From: Halocatena marina
Lineage (GTDB): Archaea; Halobacteriota; Halobacteria; Halobacteriales; Haloarculaceae
Assembly (NCBI RefSeq): GCF_023276375.1
Contig: NZ_JALLPK010000001.1
Coordinates: 2,294,001 to 2,358,000 of the forward strand
Direction of reading: 5' to 3'
Length of the DNA: 64,000 nt
Part shown: one piece after another, positions 8,701 through 18,778 of the stretch
How the letters are laid out: the number at the start of each line of letters is the position of its first letter
How positions within the stretch are numbered: position 1 is the stretch's first letter
Notes under the pieces: generated by a model
The model's database searches: none
Seen by the model: the letters and a program-made list of their open reading frames with translations, nothing else
Told to the model about the DNA's origin: nothing
Translations under genes and position numbers: made by a program

Positions 8701-9375
8701 ATGGTCTTCGAACTCACGGAGAACGCTTGGCAGGTCGATTTGACCGGTGTGAATGCGTATCTTCTCGACGACGGAGGGACGCTGACACTCGTTGACGGGG
8801 GGACACCGTGGGGAATCTCAAAGCTCATGCGAGAGATCGAGGAGACAGAGTACACGCTCAACAGCATCGACCGTGTTTTGCTCACGCATTATGACATCGA
8901 CCACGTTGGCGGACTCATTCGTCTTGGAATTGAAGCACCAGTGTACGTCGGGATGCCCGATGGGGCCTTTCTCACTGGACAACGAAAGCCACCACTCACG
9001 AACTCGAAAGGCGCTCTGCAACGCGCACTCAGACCGTTCATGCGCGGACACGATCTCTCGATCGAGCCGGTTGAGGACGGTGACGAGATCGGGAGCTTTA
9101 CCGCATATCACACGCCAGGGCACACCCCGGGCCACATAGCTTATATGAGTGAATCACTCTCACTCGGGTTTGTCGGCGATTTAATCATCGAGCGCAGGGG
9201 GGAACTCATCCCGTCACCGTGGTATCTCAGCTACGATTCCGGACAAGCCAAAGAGAGTATTTTGGATCTCGCCGATCGGCAGCCAGCAGTCGAAACGATC
9301 GGCTTCGGACACGGAGTACCGTTTCTCAAAAATGGCAGTGTTCGATTGGCAGAACTCGGCCAATCGATAGCGTGA
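8701..9375 (+). CDS. MBL-fold metallo-hydrolase with HxDxDH variant motif
   Basis: 224 residues with the metallo-beta-lactamase fold: LTHYDIDHVGG (residues 61-71), YHTPGHTPGHIAY, GFVGDLI and a C-terminal GFGHGVPF histidine. The usual HxHxDH zinc motif reads H63-Y-D65-I-D67-H68, so the second His is Asp. The other ligands look intact, and this variant occurs in some glyoxalase-II-like hydrolases, so the protein may still be active with altered metal use. Substrate unknown. Confidence 0.85.
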   Translation: MVFELTENAWQVDLTGVNAYLLDDGGTLTLVDGGTPWGISKLMREIEETEYTLNSIDRVLLTHYDIDHVGGLIRLGIEAPVYVGMPDGAFLTGQRKPPLTNSKGALQRALRPFMRGHDLSIEPVEDGDEIGSFTAYHTPGHTPGHIAYMSESLSLGFVGDLIIERRGELIPSPWYLSYDSGQAKESILDLADRQPAVETIGFGHGVPFLKNGSVRLAELGQSIA

Positions 9376-9388
9376 TCCAAACGACCGA

Positions 9389-9718
9389 TTATTGTGAGGT
9401 TGAGATCAATTCGTCTGCGACGGTTTCCGGAGCTATCAGCTCGGGATCGACTATGAGTCCAGCCGTTGCGCGAGCGAACTCCGGAAGCGAATCGTGGACG
9501 TACGCGACAACACGGAGGTCAGGAGTGATCTCGCGGGCGACCGGAATCGAAGTAGCGAGCACGGAGTTGGTGACAATCAGCAGGTCGGCCGTTTCGATGC
9601 CCGCATCGAGGAGTTGTTCTCGTGACGCCGTCCCTTCCGCGTGCGCGACGGAGACGCCGTTAGCATCGAGTGCATCTCCCAGTCCGTCTTCATCAGGGCC
9701 AATAACGATAGCGTTCAT
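9389..9718 (-). CDS. Haloarchaeal DUF7126-like Rossmann protein coupled to guaA
   Basis: 109 residues: [20 protein letters not shown], then ADLLIVTNSVLATSIPVARE and RVVAYVHDSLPEFARATAG. The pattern resembles a small TrkA-N/Rossmann half-domain. The start codon overlaps the guaA stop as TGATG, so translation is probably coupled. Such a protein commonly lies at the end of the haloarchaeal pyrG-guaA operon. Its function is unknown; no catalytic residues are evident, and a nucleotide-sensing role is only inference. Confidence 0.7.
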   Translation of the reverse strand: MNAIVIGPDEDGLGDALDANGVSVAHAEGTASREQLLDAGIETADLLIVTNSVLATSIPVAREITPDLRVVAYVHDSLPEFARATAGLIVDPELIAPETVADELISTSQ

Positions 9719-10635
9719 CACTCGTACTCGATGGTCGCAGGGGGTTTGTGTGTAACGTCATAGAGCACGCGAGAGACGTTCGGGAGTGTTCCCGTAATCC
9801 GGCTCTGGATGCGCTGAAGCGTCTCCCAATCGAGTTCCTGCGCTCGGGCGGTCATCCCGTCACGACTCTCGACGGATCGAACTGCAACGACGTATCCGTG
9901 AACACGATTGTCTCCTTTCACGCCCGTTGCCTTTCCGAGCACCGCTGCGAACGCCTGCCACGGCTCGTATGATTCGAGTTCGTCCTCGACGACAGCAGTC
10001 GCTTCGCGGGCGACCGTGAGTTTCTCGCTTGTGATTTCGCCGACGATGCGGACCGCAAGTCCTGGTCCGGGAAACGGCATCCGTTCGGCGACGATCGCTT
10101 CGAGACCGAGGGTGCGAGCCACATCCCGGACCTCGTCCTTGTACAGATCTCGAACGGGTTCGACGATGCCCTCGAAATCGACTCTCTCGGGGAGTCCACC
10201 GACGTTGTGGTGTGATTTGATGTTTCCTTCACTTTCGATACGATCCGGGTAGATCGTACCCTGCACGAGGTAGTCAGCGTCTGATTCGCGGGCTTCGCGC
10301 TCGAACTCGCGGATGAATTGCTCGCCAATTGCGTGGCGCTTTTCCTCCGGGTCAGTGACACCTGAAAGGGCATCGAGGAACCGATCCTGTGCTTCGACGA
10401 TGCGGAGGCTCTCCATATACGCGAATGTCTCCCGGATCTGGTCTGTCTCGCCTTTGCGCATCAGTCCAGTGTCGACGTACACCGGAATGAGTTGATCGCC
10501 GATGGCCTCGTAGGCGAGCGCGGCAGCGACCGAAGAGTCAACGCCACCCGAGAGTGCAATAACTGCGTTTGCGTCTCCGATCTCCTCGCGGAGTTCTTCG
10601 ACGGCGTCCTCGATGAACTGCTCAGCGTCGACCAT
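9718..10635 (-). CDS. guaAb: GMP synthase, ATP-pyrophosphatase subunit
   Basis: Archaeal split GMP synthase subunit B (305 residues). It adenylates XMP and aminates it to GMP with ammonia from a separate glutaminase subunit, which is not in this window. Seen: PP-loop [15 protein letters not shown] near residue 27, [31 protein letters not shown] and the C-terminal dimerisation motif KPPATIEYE. Its start overlaps the pyrG stop as TAATG, so pyrG, guaAb and the DUF7126-like gene are one operon. Confidence 0.95.
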   Translation of the reverse strand: MVDAEQFIEDAVEELREEIGDANAVIALSGGVDSSVAAALAYEAIGDQLIPVYVDTGLMRKGETDQIRETFAYMESLRIVEAQDRFLDALSGVTDPEEKRHAIGEQFIREFEREARESDADYLVQGTIYPDRIESEGNIKSHHNVGGLPERVDFEGIVEPVRDLYKDEVRDVARTLGLEAIVAERMPFPGPGLAVRIVGEITSEKLTVAREATAVVEDELESYEPWQAFAAVLGKATGVKGDNRVHGYVVAVRSVESRDGMTARAQELDWETLQRIQSRITGTLPNVSRVLYDVTHKPPATIEYE

Positions 10636-12278
10636 TATCTGGTCACCTCCATTTCGGTTGTATCGTCACGATCAAGCACGGCATCAATCAGTCCGAGAAA
10701 CGGCGGACTGGCCCGCCCGGGCCGCGATCGGAACTCGGGATGGAACTGTGTTCCCACGAAATACGGATGCTCGGGCAGTTCGAGAACCTCCATCCGGTTG
10801 TCTACCCGGCCAGAAAAGCACAGGCCAGCATCTTCTAACTGCGCGATGTACTCGGGATTTACCTCATAGCGGTGACGGTGACGTTCGATACACTCATCAT
10901 CGTACAGCTCGGCGGCGAGCGTTCCCGGCTGGATAGTCGTTTCGTACGTTCCAAGACGCATCGTCCCACCCATATCATCGATGTCGTACTGCTCTGGGAG
11001 CAGGTCGATGACGGGATACGGTGTGTCGGTGTCGAATTCGCTCGAATGTGCCATTTCGAGACCCACGATATTGCGGGCATACTCCACAACGGCAAGCTGA
11101 AAGCCGAGACACAGACCGAGATACGGGACATTATTCTCGCGGGCGTAGCGGATAGCATCGATCTTCCCCTCGGTTCCCCGAGAGCCGAAGCCACCGGGCA
11201 CGATGATACCATCGGCGTCTTTCAGCCGTGTTTCGTGTTTGGGACCCATCTCGTCTGAATCCACCCACTGGACGTTCACGTCAGCGCGGTGTTCCAGCCC
11301 GGCGTGTTTGAGCGCCTCATACACCGAGAGGTAGGCGTCTTCCATCGCGTACTTTCCGACGAGTGCGATCTCGACTTCGTGCTCGCTGTCACGGGTAACG
11401 ATATCTCGCCAGCGATTTTCTCGCTCTGGTTTCGGGATCGCTCGCTCTGTGAGACCGAGCTGGTCCATCACGTATTCGTCAAGTCCCTCTTCTTCGATCA
11501 TCAACGGGACGAAGTAGATATCCTCGGCGTCAGGGTTCGAAAACACAGCTTCGATCGGAACGTCACAGAACAGCGCGATCTTCTCTCTCGTTTCGGGGTA
11601 GAGTCGGTCGCTACACCGCCCGACGAGAATATCCGGCTGGAGACCAATGCTTCGTAGTTCTTTGACGCTGTGTTGTGTCGGCTTCGTCTTTTGTTCACCG
11701 TTTTTCGAGTACGGAACGAGCGTTACGTGCGTGAGAAGGAAATCGTCCGGATCTTGCTCGTGGACGAACTGACGGATTGCTTCGAGAAACGGCATGCTCT
11801 CGATGTCACCCACCGTCCCACCAATTTCGACGATGCAGACGTCGTGACCCTCGGCAGCCTCGCGGATGCGACGCTTGATATCATCAGAGATGTGCGGAAT
11901 GATCTGGACGGTCTTTCCGAGATAATCCCCAGCGCGCTCTTTCTCGATGACGTGCTGGTAGACTTTCCCGGTCGTTACGTTGTGATCAGAAGTCATATCG
12001 ATGTCGAGAAATCGCTCGTAATTACCGAGATCGAGATCAACCTCCCCGCCGTCCTTCAAGACGTACACCTCCCCGTGTTGGAAAGGGTTCATCGTTCCCG
12101 CATCAACGTTCAGATACGGATCAATTTTGACGGCGGTGACATCAAATCCAGCGTTGGAAAGTAGCCGGCCGGTGCTCGCGGCCGTGATCCCCTTACCAAG
12201 CCCCGACATCACGCCACCTGTGACGAAAATGAATTTATTCCCTAAAGAAGGGTCGTAGCTCCTAGGTGCTGTCGGCAT
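10635..12278 (-). CDS. pyrG: CTP synthase
   Basis: Converts UTP to CTP with glutamine nitrogen. 547 residues, a full-length enzyme. The N-terminal amidoligase domain shows [18 protein letters not shown] and [20 protein letters not shown]. The C-terminal class I glutaminase shows [12 protein letters not shown], the nucleophile elbow [13 protein letters not shown] and GTQFHPEF with the catalytic His and Glu. The next gene overlaps by 1 bp. The 36-codon membrane-peptide ORF lies 46 bp upstream on the same strand. Confidence 0.97.
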   Translation of the reverse strand: MPTAPRSYDPSLGNKFIFVTGGVMSGLGKGITAASTGRLLSNAGFDVTAVKIDPYLNVDAGTMNPFQHGEVYVLKDGGEVDLDLGNYERFLDIDMTSDHNVTTGKVYQHVIEKERAGDYLGKTVQIIPHISDDIKRRIREAAEGHDVCIVEIGGTVGDIESMPFLEAIRQFVHEQDPDDFLLTHVTLVPYSKNGEQKTKPTQHSVKELRSIGLQPDILVGRCSDRLYPETREKIALFCDVPIEAVFSNPDAEDIYFVPLMIEEEGLDEYVMDQLGLTERAIPKPERENRWRDIVTRDSEHEVEIALVGKYAMEDAYLSVYEALKHAGLEHRADVNVQWVDSDEMGPKHETRLKDADGIIVPGGFGSRGTEGKIDAIRYARENNVPYLGLCLGFQLAVVEYARNIVGLEMAHSSEFDTDTPYPVIDLLPEQYDIDDMGGTMRLGTYETTIQPGTLAAELYDDECIERHRHRYEVNPEYIAQLEDAGLCFSGRVDNRMEVLELPEHPYFVGTQFHPEFRSRPGRASPPFLGLIDAVLDRDDTTEMEVTR

Positions 12279-12324
12279 ACTGACCGTGGGCCATTATTGG
12301 TGAAAACGGTTTCGGGCGGCCGCT

Positions 12325-12435
12325 CTACCAGAGAATATCTAGCGTACCACAGAAGAAAGAGACGATGCTGTTTGTGAACTCAAACAGCAATATCAGAAAC
12401 AGCAACAGGCCGAGCATCAACGCAACAGCTGTCAT
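12325..12435 (-). CDS. 36-residue single-helix membrane peptide
   Basis: Short ORF read on the reverse strand: MTAVALMLGLLLFLILLFEF, then TNSIVSFFCGTLDILW and a TAG stop. About 18 residues form one strong hydrophobic helix. It begins 1 bp after the stop of the alpha/beta hydrolase gene and ends 46 bp before pyrG, all on one strand, so it looks like an operon member. No family is recognised. The tight placement and clean membrane-helix composition are the evidence; without homologues it remains tentative. Confidence 0.55.
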   Translation of the reverse strand: MTAVALMLGLLLFLILLFEFTNSIVSFFCGTLDILW

Positions 12436-12436
12436 A

Positions 12437-13078
12437 TTAACTGATATTCAGTTCAGTTCTGAGAAACTCAACGACCCGTGCTGCGACTTTCTCAGTCTGG
12501 CCGACGAAGAAGTGATCGGCACGCATTCCCTCGACTGTGTCGTTCAATGCTCGCGCTCGCTCGACGATCGGTTCCCATTCAGCGGTCGAATCGCGTTCGC
12601 CGTAGACAATCTGGACAGGGCAATCGATGGCATCAAGAGCGTCCACGGCATCCAACTCTGAGATTCGTGACGCGGGAGCAAGGGCGCTGACACACGCCAC
12701 GTCCATTTCGGCCCCAGCGAGGAGCGCGAGAGTACCGCCGAAGCTGAAGCCATACAGACCGACACGGTCGTACCGATCGCTCGCCCACCGAACGGCGTTC
12801 AGTGTATCCGTGTGCTCACCAACACCCTCGGCCCACTCACCGTAGTCGAATCGAAGCGAGGCAATACCACCATCTCCATTCCCATTCCCATTCCCGTTTT
12901 CGCGTGCGAGTTCGTTGCTGACTGTGGTCAGTCGGGCATCCGAGCGTGACCCACCCATCTGTGGATGGGGCGGACAGGCAACGACACAAGCTGTCGTCTC
13001 GGAACTGGAATCTGGGACGGTGAGTGTTCCCCGAACGTCGCGTGCGCCTCCCACGAGAACAGGTTCGTTCGGGCTCAT
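12437..13078 (-). CDS. Alpha/beta hydrolase (dienelactone-hydrolase-like)
   Basis: 213 residues from the ATG at 13078 (MSPNEPVLVGGARDV). Seen: CPPHPQMGGSR, the nucleophile elbow GLYGFSFGGTLAL, the acid loop VQIVYGERDSTAEW and a late histidine in ADHFFVGQ, giving a complete Ser-Asp-His triad. An odd GNGNGNGDGG insert near residue 60 is encoded by a hexanucleotide repeat. Such small hydrolases cleave esters or lactones, but the substrate is not evident. It is the first gene of the run leading into pyrG. The divergent PspA gene starts 85 bp away. Confidence 0.85.
   Translation of the reverse strand: MSPNEPVLVGGARDVRGTLTVPDSSSETTACVVACPPHPQMGGSRSDARLTTVSNELARENGNGNGNGDGGIASLRFDYGEWAEGVGEHTDTLNAVRWASDRYDRVGLYGFSFGGTLALLAGAEMDVACVSALAPASRISELDAVDALDAIDCPVQIVYGERDSTAEWEPIVERARALNDTVEGMRADHFFVGQTEKVAARVVEFLRTELNIS
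12871..12894. repeat. Hexanucleotide repeat inside a coding region
   Basis: Three perfect CATTCC units plus one imperfect unit on the + strand (GGGAAT read on the gene strand). They encode alternating Gly-Asn in the alpha/beta hydrolase. Slipped-strand changes here would alter the protein by two residues without a frameshift. Confidence 0.85.
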
Positions 13079-13163
13079 CGCACCCTCCTGCCGGCAATTG
13101 AACTGTTCATAAATCATGTTGATGAGTACGTGCTTTAATAGGATGGGTCGTTATAGTCCAATT

Positions 13164-13997
13164 ATGGGAATCCTTTCACGGACATCATACGTCATTCGCT
13201 CAAAAATCAACGCCCTCCTCAATCGCGCCGAAGATCCGTCGGAAACACTCGATTATTCCTACGAGCAGATGCGAGACGAGTTACAAGAGGTCAAGCAAGG
13301 CATCGCTGATCTCACCACACAGAAAAAGCGCCTCGAAATGCAGCGACGGCGTCTTGAAGAAAACATTAACAAACACAACGAACAGGCACGCGAAGCGGTT
13401 AATCAGGACCGCGAGGACCTCGCTCGTCGGGCATTAGAGAAGAAAAAGCAGAAGATGAACCAGATTGAGGACCTCGAAGGACAGATAGCGAACCTTCAGG
13501 AGACCCAAGATACTCTCGTCGATAAGAAAAACCAGCTCGAAAACCGTATCGAGGAGTTCCGCACGAAAAAGGAGTCGATGAAGGCACGCTACGAGGCTGC
13601 CGAAGCGTCTGCACGGGTCTCGGAAGCCATCACGGGAGCAGGTGACGAGATGGCAGACGTCTCTCAATCCATCGAACGAGCCGAAGAGCGAACCGAGGAA
13701 ATGGAAGCCCGATCGGCTGCCCTCGATGAGCTGGAGGAGACGGGCGCGCTCGATAGTGCTCTCTCGGATAAAGACAGCATCGACCGAGAACTCGAAAACC
13801 TATCGAGTGACCGGGAAGTCGAGAAAGAACTCGAAACGCTCCGCTCAGACATGGGAAAGGAATCGGGAAACGGAAACAAAACCGAGAGTGAAACGGATTC
13901 CACCGTAGAAACTGAAACAGATTCTGACACGGAGAGTGCCGACCCAGAGGTTGAGGCCGAACTGGAAGAGCTGCGAGATGACGACTCGAATACGTGA
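13164..13997 (+). CDS. pspA: PspA/IM30 (ESCRT-III-like) membrane-stress protein
   Basis: 277 residues. Start MGILSRTSYVIRSKINALLN is the amphipathic membrane-binding helix typical of PspA. The body is one long coiled coil (about residues 25-205) with heptad Leu/Ile and many Glu/Lys/Arg. The C-terminal 70 residues are an acidic low-complexity tail rich in Glu, Asp, Ser and Thr, common in haloarchaeal versions. The ATG at 13164 was chosen over upstream starts because the membrane helix begins there. Role by family: oligomerises on damaged membrane to keep it sealed. No psp regulators lie nearby. Confidence 0.88.
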   Translation: MGILSRTSYVIRSKINALLNRAEDPSETLDYSYEQMRDELQEVKQGIADLTTQKKRLEMQRRRLEENINKHNEQAREAVNQDREDLARRALEKKKQKMNQIEDLEGQIANLQETQDTLVDKKNQLENRIEEFRTKKESMKARYEAAEASARVSEAITGAGDEMADVSQSIERAEERTEEMEARSAALDELEETGALDSALSDKDSIDRELENLSSDREVEKELETLRSDMGKESGNGNKTESETDSTVETETDSDTESADPEVEAELEELRDDDSNT

Positions 13998-14081
13998 TGG
14001 GTGTCAGTTACAAATTCTGCGAACACTTGAAGAGATAACAGACCTGTTCGGTAAGCGATTGAGTGACCTGTTCTCGGTCGC

Positions 14082-16019
14082 TCAATCAGATGTCGAGCCT
14101 AAAATGTCCGGTTCGATTCGTTTCTGATCGCGTTCCTGTTGGAGGTGCGCCCTGAACGCCCCAATCTCGACATCGTTTTGTTCTCGTTCTTTTCGGTCAC
14201 GGACAGAGATCGTTCCAGCTTCTTCTTCGGTGTCACCGACGATGAGCATGTACGGGACACGGTCATCGTGTGCTGTCTGAATCTTCTTTCCGACGGTCCA
14301 CGAGCGGTCCTCGACGGTCACGCGGAACTCACCGAGTTCGGCTGCAATAGCCTGTGCATACTCGATATTGTCGTCAGAGACTGGCAGAATGCGGACCTGT
14401 TCGGGTGCAAGCCAGAGTGGAAACGTCCCGTTGAAGTGCTCGATAATGACGCCCATGAACCGCTCGAACGAGCCAAGCAGTGCGCGATGAATCATCACTG
14501 GCCGGTGTTCCTCGTTGTCTTCTCCGATGTACGTGAGATCGAGGCGTTCCGGGATGTTGAAATCGAGCTGGACGGTCCCGATCGTCCACTCACGCCCGAG
14601 CGCGTCCTTCGCGTTGATTCCGATTTTCGGGCCATAGAAGGCGGCTTCGCCCGCTTCAACATCATATGCGAGATCATCGGATTCGAGTGCATCACGCAGT
14701 GCGTCCGTCGCATCGCTCCAGATCTCGTCGCTTCCGATCGCGTTCTCGCCCTTTGTTTCCAGTTTGTAGAGCACTTCGAGGTCGAAGTTTCCATAGATGT
14801 CTTCGATACTACGAAGCGTCTCTGCGATTTCATCACGGATCTGGTCGGGACGGACGAACGCGTGACCGTCGTCTTGCGTCAAGCCACGAACACGAAGGAG
14901 ACCAGAGAGTTCCCCCGACTGTTCGTTCCGGTAGACGGTGCCGAATTCAGAGAAGCGAATTGGTAAGTCGCGGTAAGAGTGTTGCTCGTTGGCGTAGATG
15001 GACGCGTGGTTCGCACAGTTCATCGGCTTGAGACCGTACTCTGTGTCGTCCTGTTCCCAGTTGAACATCTCACCTTCGGCGGTGAAGGTGTCGTAGTGTC
15101 CCGTCGGCTTCCAGAGTTTGGCCTTATTCAGTTCGGGCGTCCACACCTCTTCGTAGCCGAGTTCGTCGTTCTTATTCCGAATATAATCCTCCAACGCTCG
15201 ACGGATCTTCATCCCGTTTGGGTGATAATGCGGACACCCGGGCGAATGATCCGGGATGGAAAACAGATCCATCTCACGGCCAATCTTGCGATGATCCCGC
15301 TCTTTGGCCTTCTCGCGCCGCGTGAGGAACGCATCGAGTTCGTCCTCGGATTCGAACGCCGTGCCGTAGACGCGTGTGAGACTCTCGTTTTCTTCCTCAC
15401 CGCGCCAGTAGGCCGACGAGATTGAAAGGAGCTTGAACGCGCCGATCTCTCCCGTCGAGTCGACGTGTGGTCCCTTGCAGAGGTCTTCGAATTCGCCCTG
15501 CTGGTAGAACGAAACTGGATCTTCACCGGCCGCCTCAGTCTCCAGAATGTCGCGCTTGAACGGATTATCTTGGTAGAGTTCGAACGCTTCCGCTCGCGGA
15601 TAAGAGAGTCGTTCGATCGGAATGTCTTCATCGATAATATCCTGAGCTTCGGTCTCGATTTGATCGAGTGCGCTCTCATCGAGATCGACACCGTAGATAT
15701 CGTAGTAGAACCCATCGTCTGTCCACGGACCAATAGCGAGCTTCGCGTTGGGGTACAGGCGCAACAGCGCTTGTGCAAAGACGTGTGCTCCCGAGTGACG
15801 GAGCACATCAATGTACTCGTCGCTTCCATCTGTGACGATCTCGATACGCGCACCATCGTGAACAGGCGTGCGTGCATCCACGAGATCTCCGTCGATGACT
15901 CCGGCAACGGTGTCGCGTCCGAGACCCGCTCCGATCTCGTAGGCAACATCCTCGACCGTCGCGCCTTCCTCGACGGACAGTTGAGAATCGTCCGGTAAGA
16001 TGACCGAAATAGCGTCCAT
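14082..16019 (-). CDS. thrS: Threonyl-tRNA synthetase, bacterial type with editing domain
   Basis: 645 residues. Domain order is the bacterial one: TGS (residues 1-62), N2 editing domain with the [10 protein letters not shown] (HxxxH) motif and a [10 protein letters not shown] site, class II catalytic core, anticodon-binding domain. Zinc ligands are visible in PMNCANH, QDDGHAF and VMIHRAL. Motif 2 reads [19 protein letters not shown]. Most archaea use a ThrRS with a different DTD-like editing domain, so this is a bacterial-type gene as known in haloarchaea. It is an isolated gene, convergent with pspA. Confidence 0.95.
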   Translation of the reverse strand: MDAISVILPDDSQLSVEEGATVEDVAYEIGAGLGRDTVAGVIDGDLVDARTPVHDGARIEIVTDGSDEYIDVLRHSGAHVFAQALLRLYPNAKLAIGPWTDDGFYYDIYGVDLDESALDQIETEAQDIIDEDIPIERLSYPRAEAFELYQDNPFKRDILETEAAGEDPVSFYQQGEFEDLCKGPHVDSTGEIGAFKLLSISSAYWRGEEENESLTRVYGTAFESEDELDAFLTRREKAKERDHRKIGREMDLFSIPDHSPGCPHYHPNGMKIRRALEDYIRNKNDELGYEEVWTPELNKAKLWKPTGHYDTFTAEGEMFNWEQDDTEYGLKPMNCANHASIYANEQHSYRDLPIRFSEFGTVYRNEQSGELSGLLRVRGLTQDDGHAFVRPDQIRDEIAETLRSIEDIYGNFDLEVLYKLETKGENAIGSDEIWSDATDALRDALESDDLAYDVEAGEAAFYGPKIGINAKDALGREWTIGTVQLDFNIPERLDLTYIGEDNEEHRPVMIHRALLGSFERFMGVIIEHFNGTFPLWLAPEQVRILPVSDDNIEYAQAIAAELGEFRVTVEDRSWTVGKKIQTAHDDRVPYMLIVGDTEEEAGTISVRDRKEREQNDVEIGAFRAHLQQERDQKRIEPDILGSTSD

Positions 16020-16077
16020 ATACGAGGAAACCGAGGATGGAGGATAAGTGTGTTGAGAGCGTCCGAACCGTTTCGTT

Positions 16078-16578
16078 TTAATCGTCGCTCGGGATGGCTG
16101 CTCGATCTATTGTTTCGGATTCTTGCCACTCAGTTGCAATTGTCTGGACCCGATCCATTGGAGTGGTCGTCTCGGTCTCAGTTTCGTCTGTGGATGGAAC
16201 CACCCAATCGAGTTCATCGTCTGTGCGGGCAGCAAGCGCCACGGTTGGGAGCGTGACGAACTCGTGGGTTTCGCCGGTAATCGACGAATGCACTGTTCGT
16301 TGCTCGAATCCACCTTCGAGCGTCACACCGTTGTGCGAGGCCCACTGTCTGAACTCGGTGATGCGACGGCGGAGGGACGCCCCGGTATCAGTTCGAGCGA
16401 CGGACGATCCAGTACTAATTCGCTCTCCCCACACGGTGACAGTGAAGTCCTTGATATACCCCTCAGCTGCGAACATATCGAGCCGATCGATGATCGATTC
16501 GACATGAACACCAGCACTAGATGAGAGTGACCGAACGTACAATTCTAGCGTTCTGGATGAGGTGGCTTCATCGGACAT
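16078..16578 (-). CDS. Haloarchaeal HTH protein (HTH_63-like)
   Basis: 166 residues. The N-terminal stretch [20 protein letters not shown], then [25 protein letters not shown], matches a common haloarchaeal HTH-type family in which RSL and VWGE are constant. The C-terminal part is acidic and Thr/Glu-rich with no other domain. Presumed transcription factor or nucleic-acid-binding protein. It lies 58 bp upstream of thrS on the same strand, so co-transcription is possible. Confidence 0.6.
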   Translation of the reverse strand: MSDEATSSRTLELYVRSLSSSAGVHVESIIDRLDMFAAEGYIKDFTVTVWGERISTGSSVARTDTGASLRRRITEFRQWASHNGVTLEGGFEQRTVHSSITGETHEFVTLPTVALAARTDDELDWVVPSTDETETETTTPMDRVQTIATEWQESETIDRAAIPSDD

Positions 16579-16736
16579 CTTGATTGTACACCACGGGATA
16601 AACGATTAAAAACGTTCGCTCTGTTCGATTCCCTGTCAATCCACACAACAAGATTCACTGGCTAGATATATATTCACACGATAATCGATGCCAATGATTG
16701 CGGACTCAAAAGCGTGACGGCCACCGGACGTTGCGA

Positions 16737-17768
16737 TCACTCAGCGCCCGTCCCCGGTCGCTCAACCGTCGAGAGATCAATCACTCCACCCGGCATGGGG
16801 ATACCGTCGTACGGATCGTCGGCCAAGAGAAGCGAGCCATCGAGATCAGCGTAGTCGACGAGTGGGGTGAGATGGCAGGCAGCTGCAATCGCCGCGTTTG
16901 TCTCGACCATACACCCGAGCATGACATCGAGACCGTGTGCACGAGCAGCGTTGATCATTTTGATCGCTTCGAGTGGGCCCGCACATTTCATGAGTTTGAT
17001 AACGATGATGTCGGCTCTGTCTGCAACGCGAGGCACATCAGTAAGCGTCACACACGACTCATCAAGCGCAATTGGGACCGCTGAACGTTCGTGGACGAAT
17101 CGAAGTCCCTCGGGGTTCGTTGCTGGGAGCGGCTGTTCGAGGAATTCGATGTCGTGGTCGGCAAGCATTTCGCTCATCTCGACCGCCTCGCGTGGCGTCC
17201 ACGCTTCGTTCGCATCGACACGGATTCGAGCCTCGGGTGCAGCGTCCCGAACGGCTGCAACGATTTCTTCGTCTCGATCGGTTCCGAGTTTCGTTTTGAG
17301 GACTGAGTAACCATCTGCGACGGCCGTTCGCGCTTTCTCTGCCATCACGTCGGTCGCGTCGAGACCGACGGTGAACGAGGAGGTGATGGTTCGGTCCGGA
17401 TCGAATCCGAACAGACGATAGAGCGGGAGATCGAGCCGTTTCCCGACGAGATCGCACAACGCAATCGAAATCGCGGCCTTTGCAGCCGGATTGTCCCCGA
17501 CTCGGGCAGCTATCTCACGTTCGATCGCATTTCTGTTCAACGGATCATCCGCCTGCTCGACGATCGAGAGGAGATCAGGAAGCACGGCCTCAACGGTGTC
17601 GGGCGTTTCACCGTAATACTGCGATGGTGCCGCCGCACCAATCCCCGTGTGTTCGCCATCATCGATGCGAACGACGACGTTCTCGGCCGTTTTCGTCGTT
17701 TCTCGCGAGATGGTAAACGGATGGTCGAGTGGCAGGGCAACACGCTCGAACGTAGTGTTCAGGCTCAT
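16737..17768 (-). CDS. dgcA: Enolase-superfamily epimerase, probable N-acetyl-D-glutamate racemase
   Basis: 343 residues of the mandelate-racemase/dipeptide-epimerase branch. The catalytic set is complete: K158 and K160 (VLKTKLG), metal ligands D185 (VDANEAW), E211 (EQPL) and D236 (LDESC), and a later lysine in IKLMKCAG. Alone it would be annotated as L-Ala-D/L-Glu epimerase. Its start overlaps by 4 bp the stop of a DUF1611 gene, the pairing described for the DgcN-DgcA D-glutamate catabolic route in marine Proteobacteria and haloarchaea, where DgcA converts N-acetyl-D-glutamate to the L form. Function here is inferred from context plus family. Confidence 0.8.
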   Translation of the reverse strand: MSLNTTFERVALPLDHPFTISRETTKTAENVVVRIDDGEHTGIGAAAPSQYYGETPDTVEAVLPDLLSIVEQADDPLNRNAIEREIAARVGDNPAAKAAISIALCDLVGKRLDLPLYRLFGFDPDRTITSSFTVGLDATDVMAEKARTAVADGYSVLKTKLGTDRDEEIVAAVRDAAPEARIRVDANEAWTPREAVEMSEMLADHDIEFLEQPLPATNPEGLRFVHERSAVPIALDESCVTLTDVPRVADRADIIVIKLMKCAGPLEAIKMINAARAHGLDVMLGCMVETNAAIAAACHLTPLVDYADLDGSLLLADDPYDGIPMPGGVIDLSTVERPGTGAE

Positions 17769-18778
17769 TGGTTCTCGATTACGTCTACGAGTTCGTCTGG
17801 ATCGAATCTGACAGGGTCTGTTGCTGGAACACCGATCGCGTCTTCGTACGTAGCGATGTGCTCGCGCGCGTCTTCGGTGTCGGTCGAAGACGTATTGAGC
17901 GCGCCAGCGACGACCGGACAGGGATTGACCGGACGAGCGAGCGATTCGTAGAGATCAACGGTCTCTGAAACCGGGCGGAGAGGGAACGACTCGTATCCGT
18001 GAACAACCTCCTTATCGACCTCGTGGCAGAGGATCATTGCGTCGGGCATCGATCCGTGGAGAATACCGCACGTCACAGCCGAGTACGCGGGGTGCGAGAT
18101 CGATCCCTGTCCTTCTACGAAGAGGTAATCGTGGTTCTTCCGCTCAAGCAGCATCTGCTCGACAGCACCAGCGGTAAAATCGCTCACGACACGGTCGATG
18201 ACGATACCGCTTCCATCAACCATTACGCCTGTCTGTCCTGTCGGAACGAATCCAGCGTCGAGACCACGATCGCGTGCGGCCTGTACGAGTTCCATCGTCG
18301 TGGTCATCTTTCCAACAGAGCAGTCTGTCCCGACGGTGAGGACAACTGTCGCGTCGAGATCCCGAGCGACACCATCGCTCACCGATAGGTCGTCTGGTGA
18401 GCGGCGAACGTCCCAGATCTGGCAGTCGTTCTCCGATGCAAGACGAGCGAATTCGGTGTCTGTGGCGAGGAAGTGATGGAGACCAGCCCATACATCACAG
18501 CCGCGGGAAAGCGCACCAGTGACATCCGACCGCCACGTTTCCTCAAAGCCGCCGCCGATCGGTGCGATACCGATGACGAGCGCGTCGATCTCTGGTGTGT
18601 CACCGATGTTGGAAACGATGGGTGCTTCTTGTACGTCGGAAAGGTGATCACTCACCTGATCGCCAGCAGTGGCCCGGTCGATGACGGCCACAATGTCGTG
18701 TTCACCGTACCGGAGTAGTCCCTGAGCGGTCTTGGCCCGGCCGGGAAATGCTTCATGAGCTAGAATTGCTAGTCGCAT
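17765..18778 (-). CDS. dgcN: DUF1611 family, probable D-glutamate N-acetyltransferase
   Basis: 337 residues with the two-part DUF1611 layout: an N-terminal Rossmann-like half (LAILAHEAFPGRAKTAQGLL, LVIGIAPIGGG) and a C-terminal P-loop half with VGTDCSVGKMTTTMELVQAA, VPTGQTGVM and LFVEGQGSISHPAYS. DUF1611 members were shown to be DgcN, which acetylates D-glutamate, so that DgcA can racemise the product. The 4-bp overlap with dgcA supports this pairing. Source of D-glutamate in the cell, and the last deacetylation step, are not visible in the window. Confidence 0.82.
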   Translation of the reverse strand: MRLAILAHEAFPGRAKTAQGLLRYGEHDIVAVIDRATAGDQVSDHLSDVQEAPIVSNIGDTPEIDALVIGIAPIGGGFEETWRSDVTGALSRGCDVWAGLHHFLATDTEFARLASENDCQIWDVRRSPDDLSVSDGVARDLDATVVLTVGTDCSVGKMTTTMELVQAARDRGLDAGFVPTGQTGVMVDGSGIVIDRVVSDFTAGAVEQMLLERKNHDYLFVEGQGSISHPAYSAVTCGILHGSMPDAMILCHEVDKEVVHGYESFPLRPVSETVDLYESLARPVNPCPVVAGALNTSSTDTEDAREHIATYEDAIGVPATDPVRFDPDELVDVIENQ

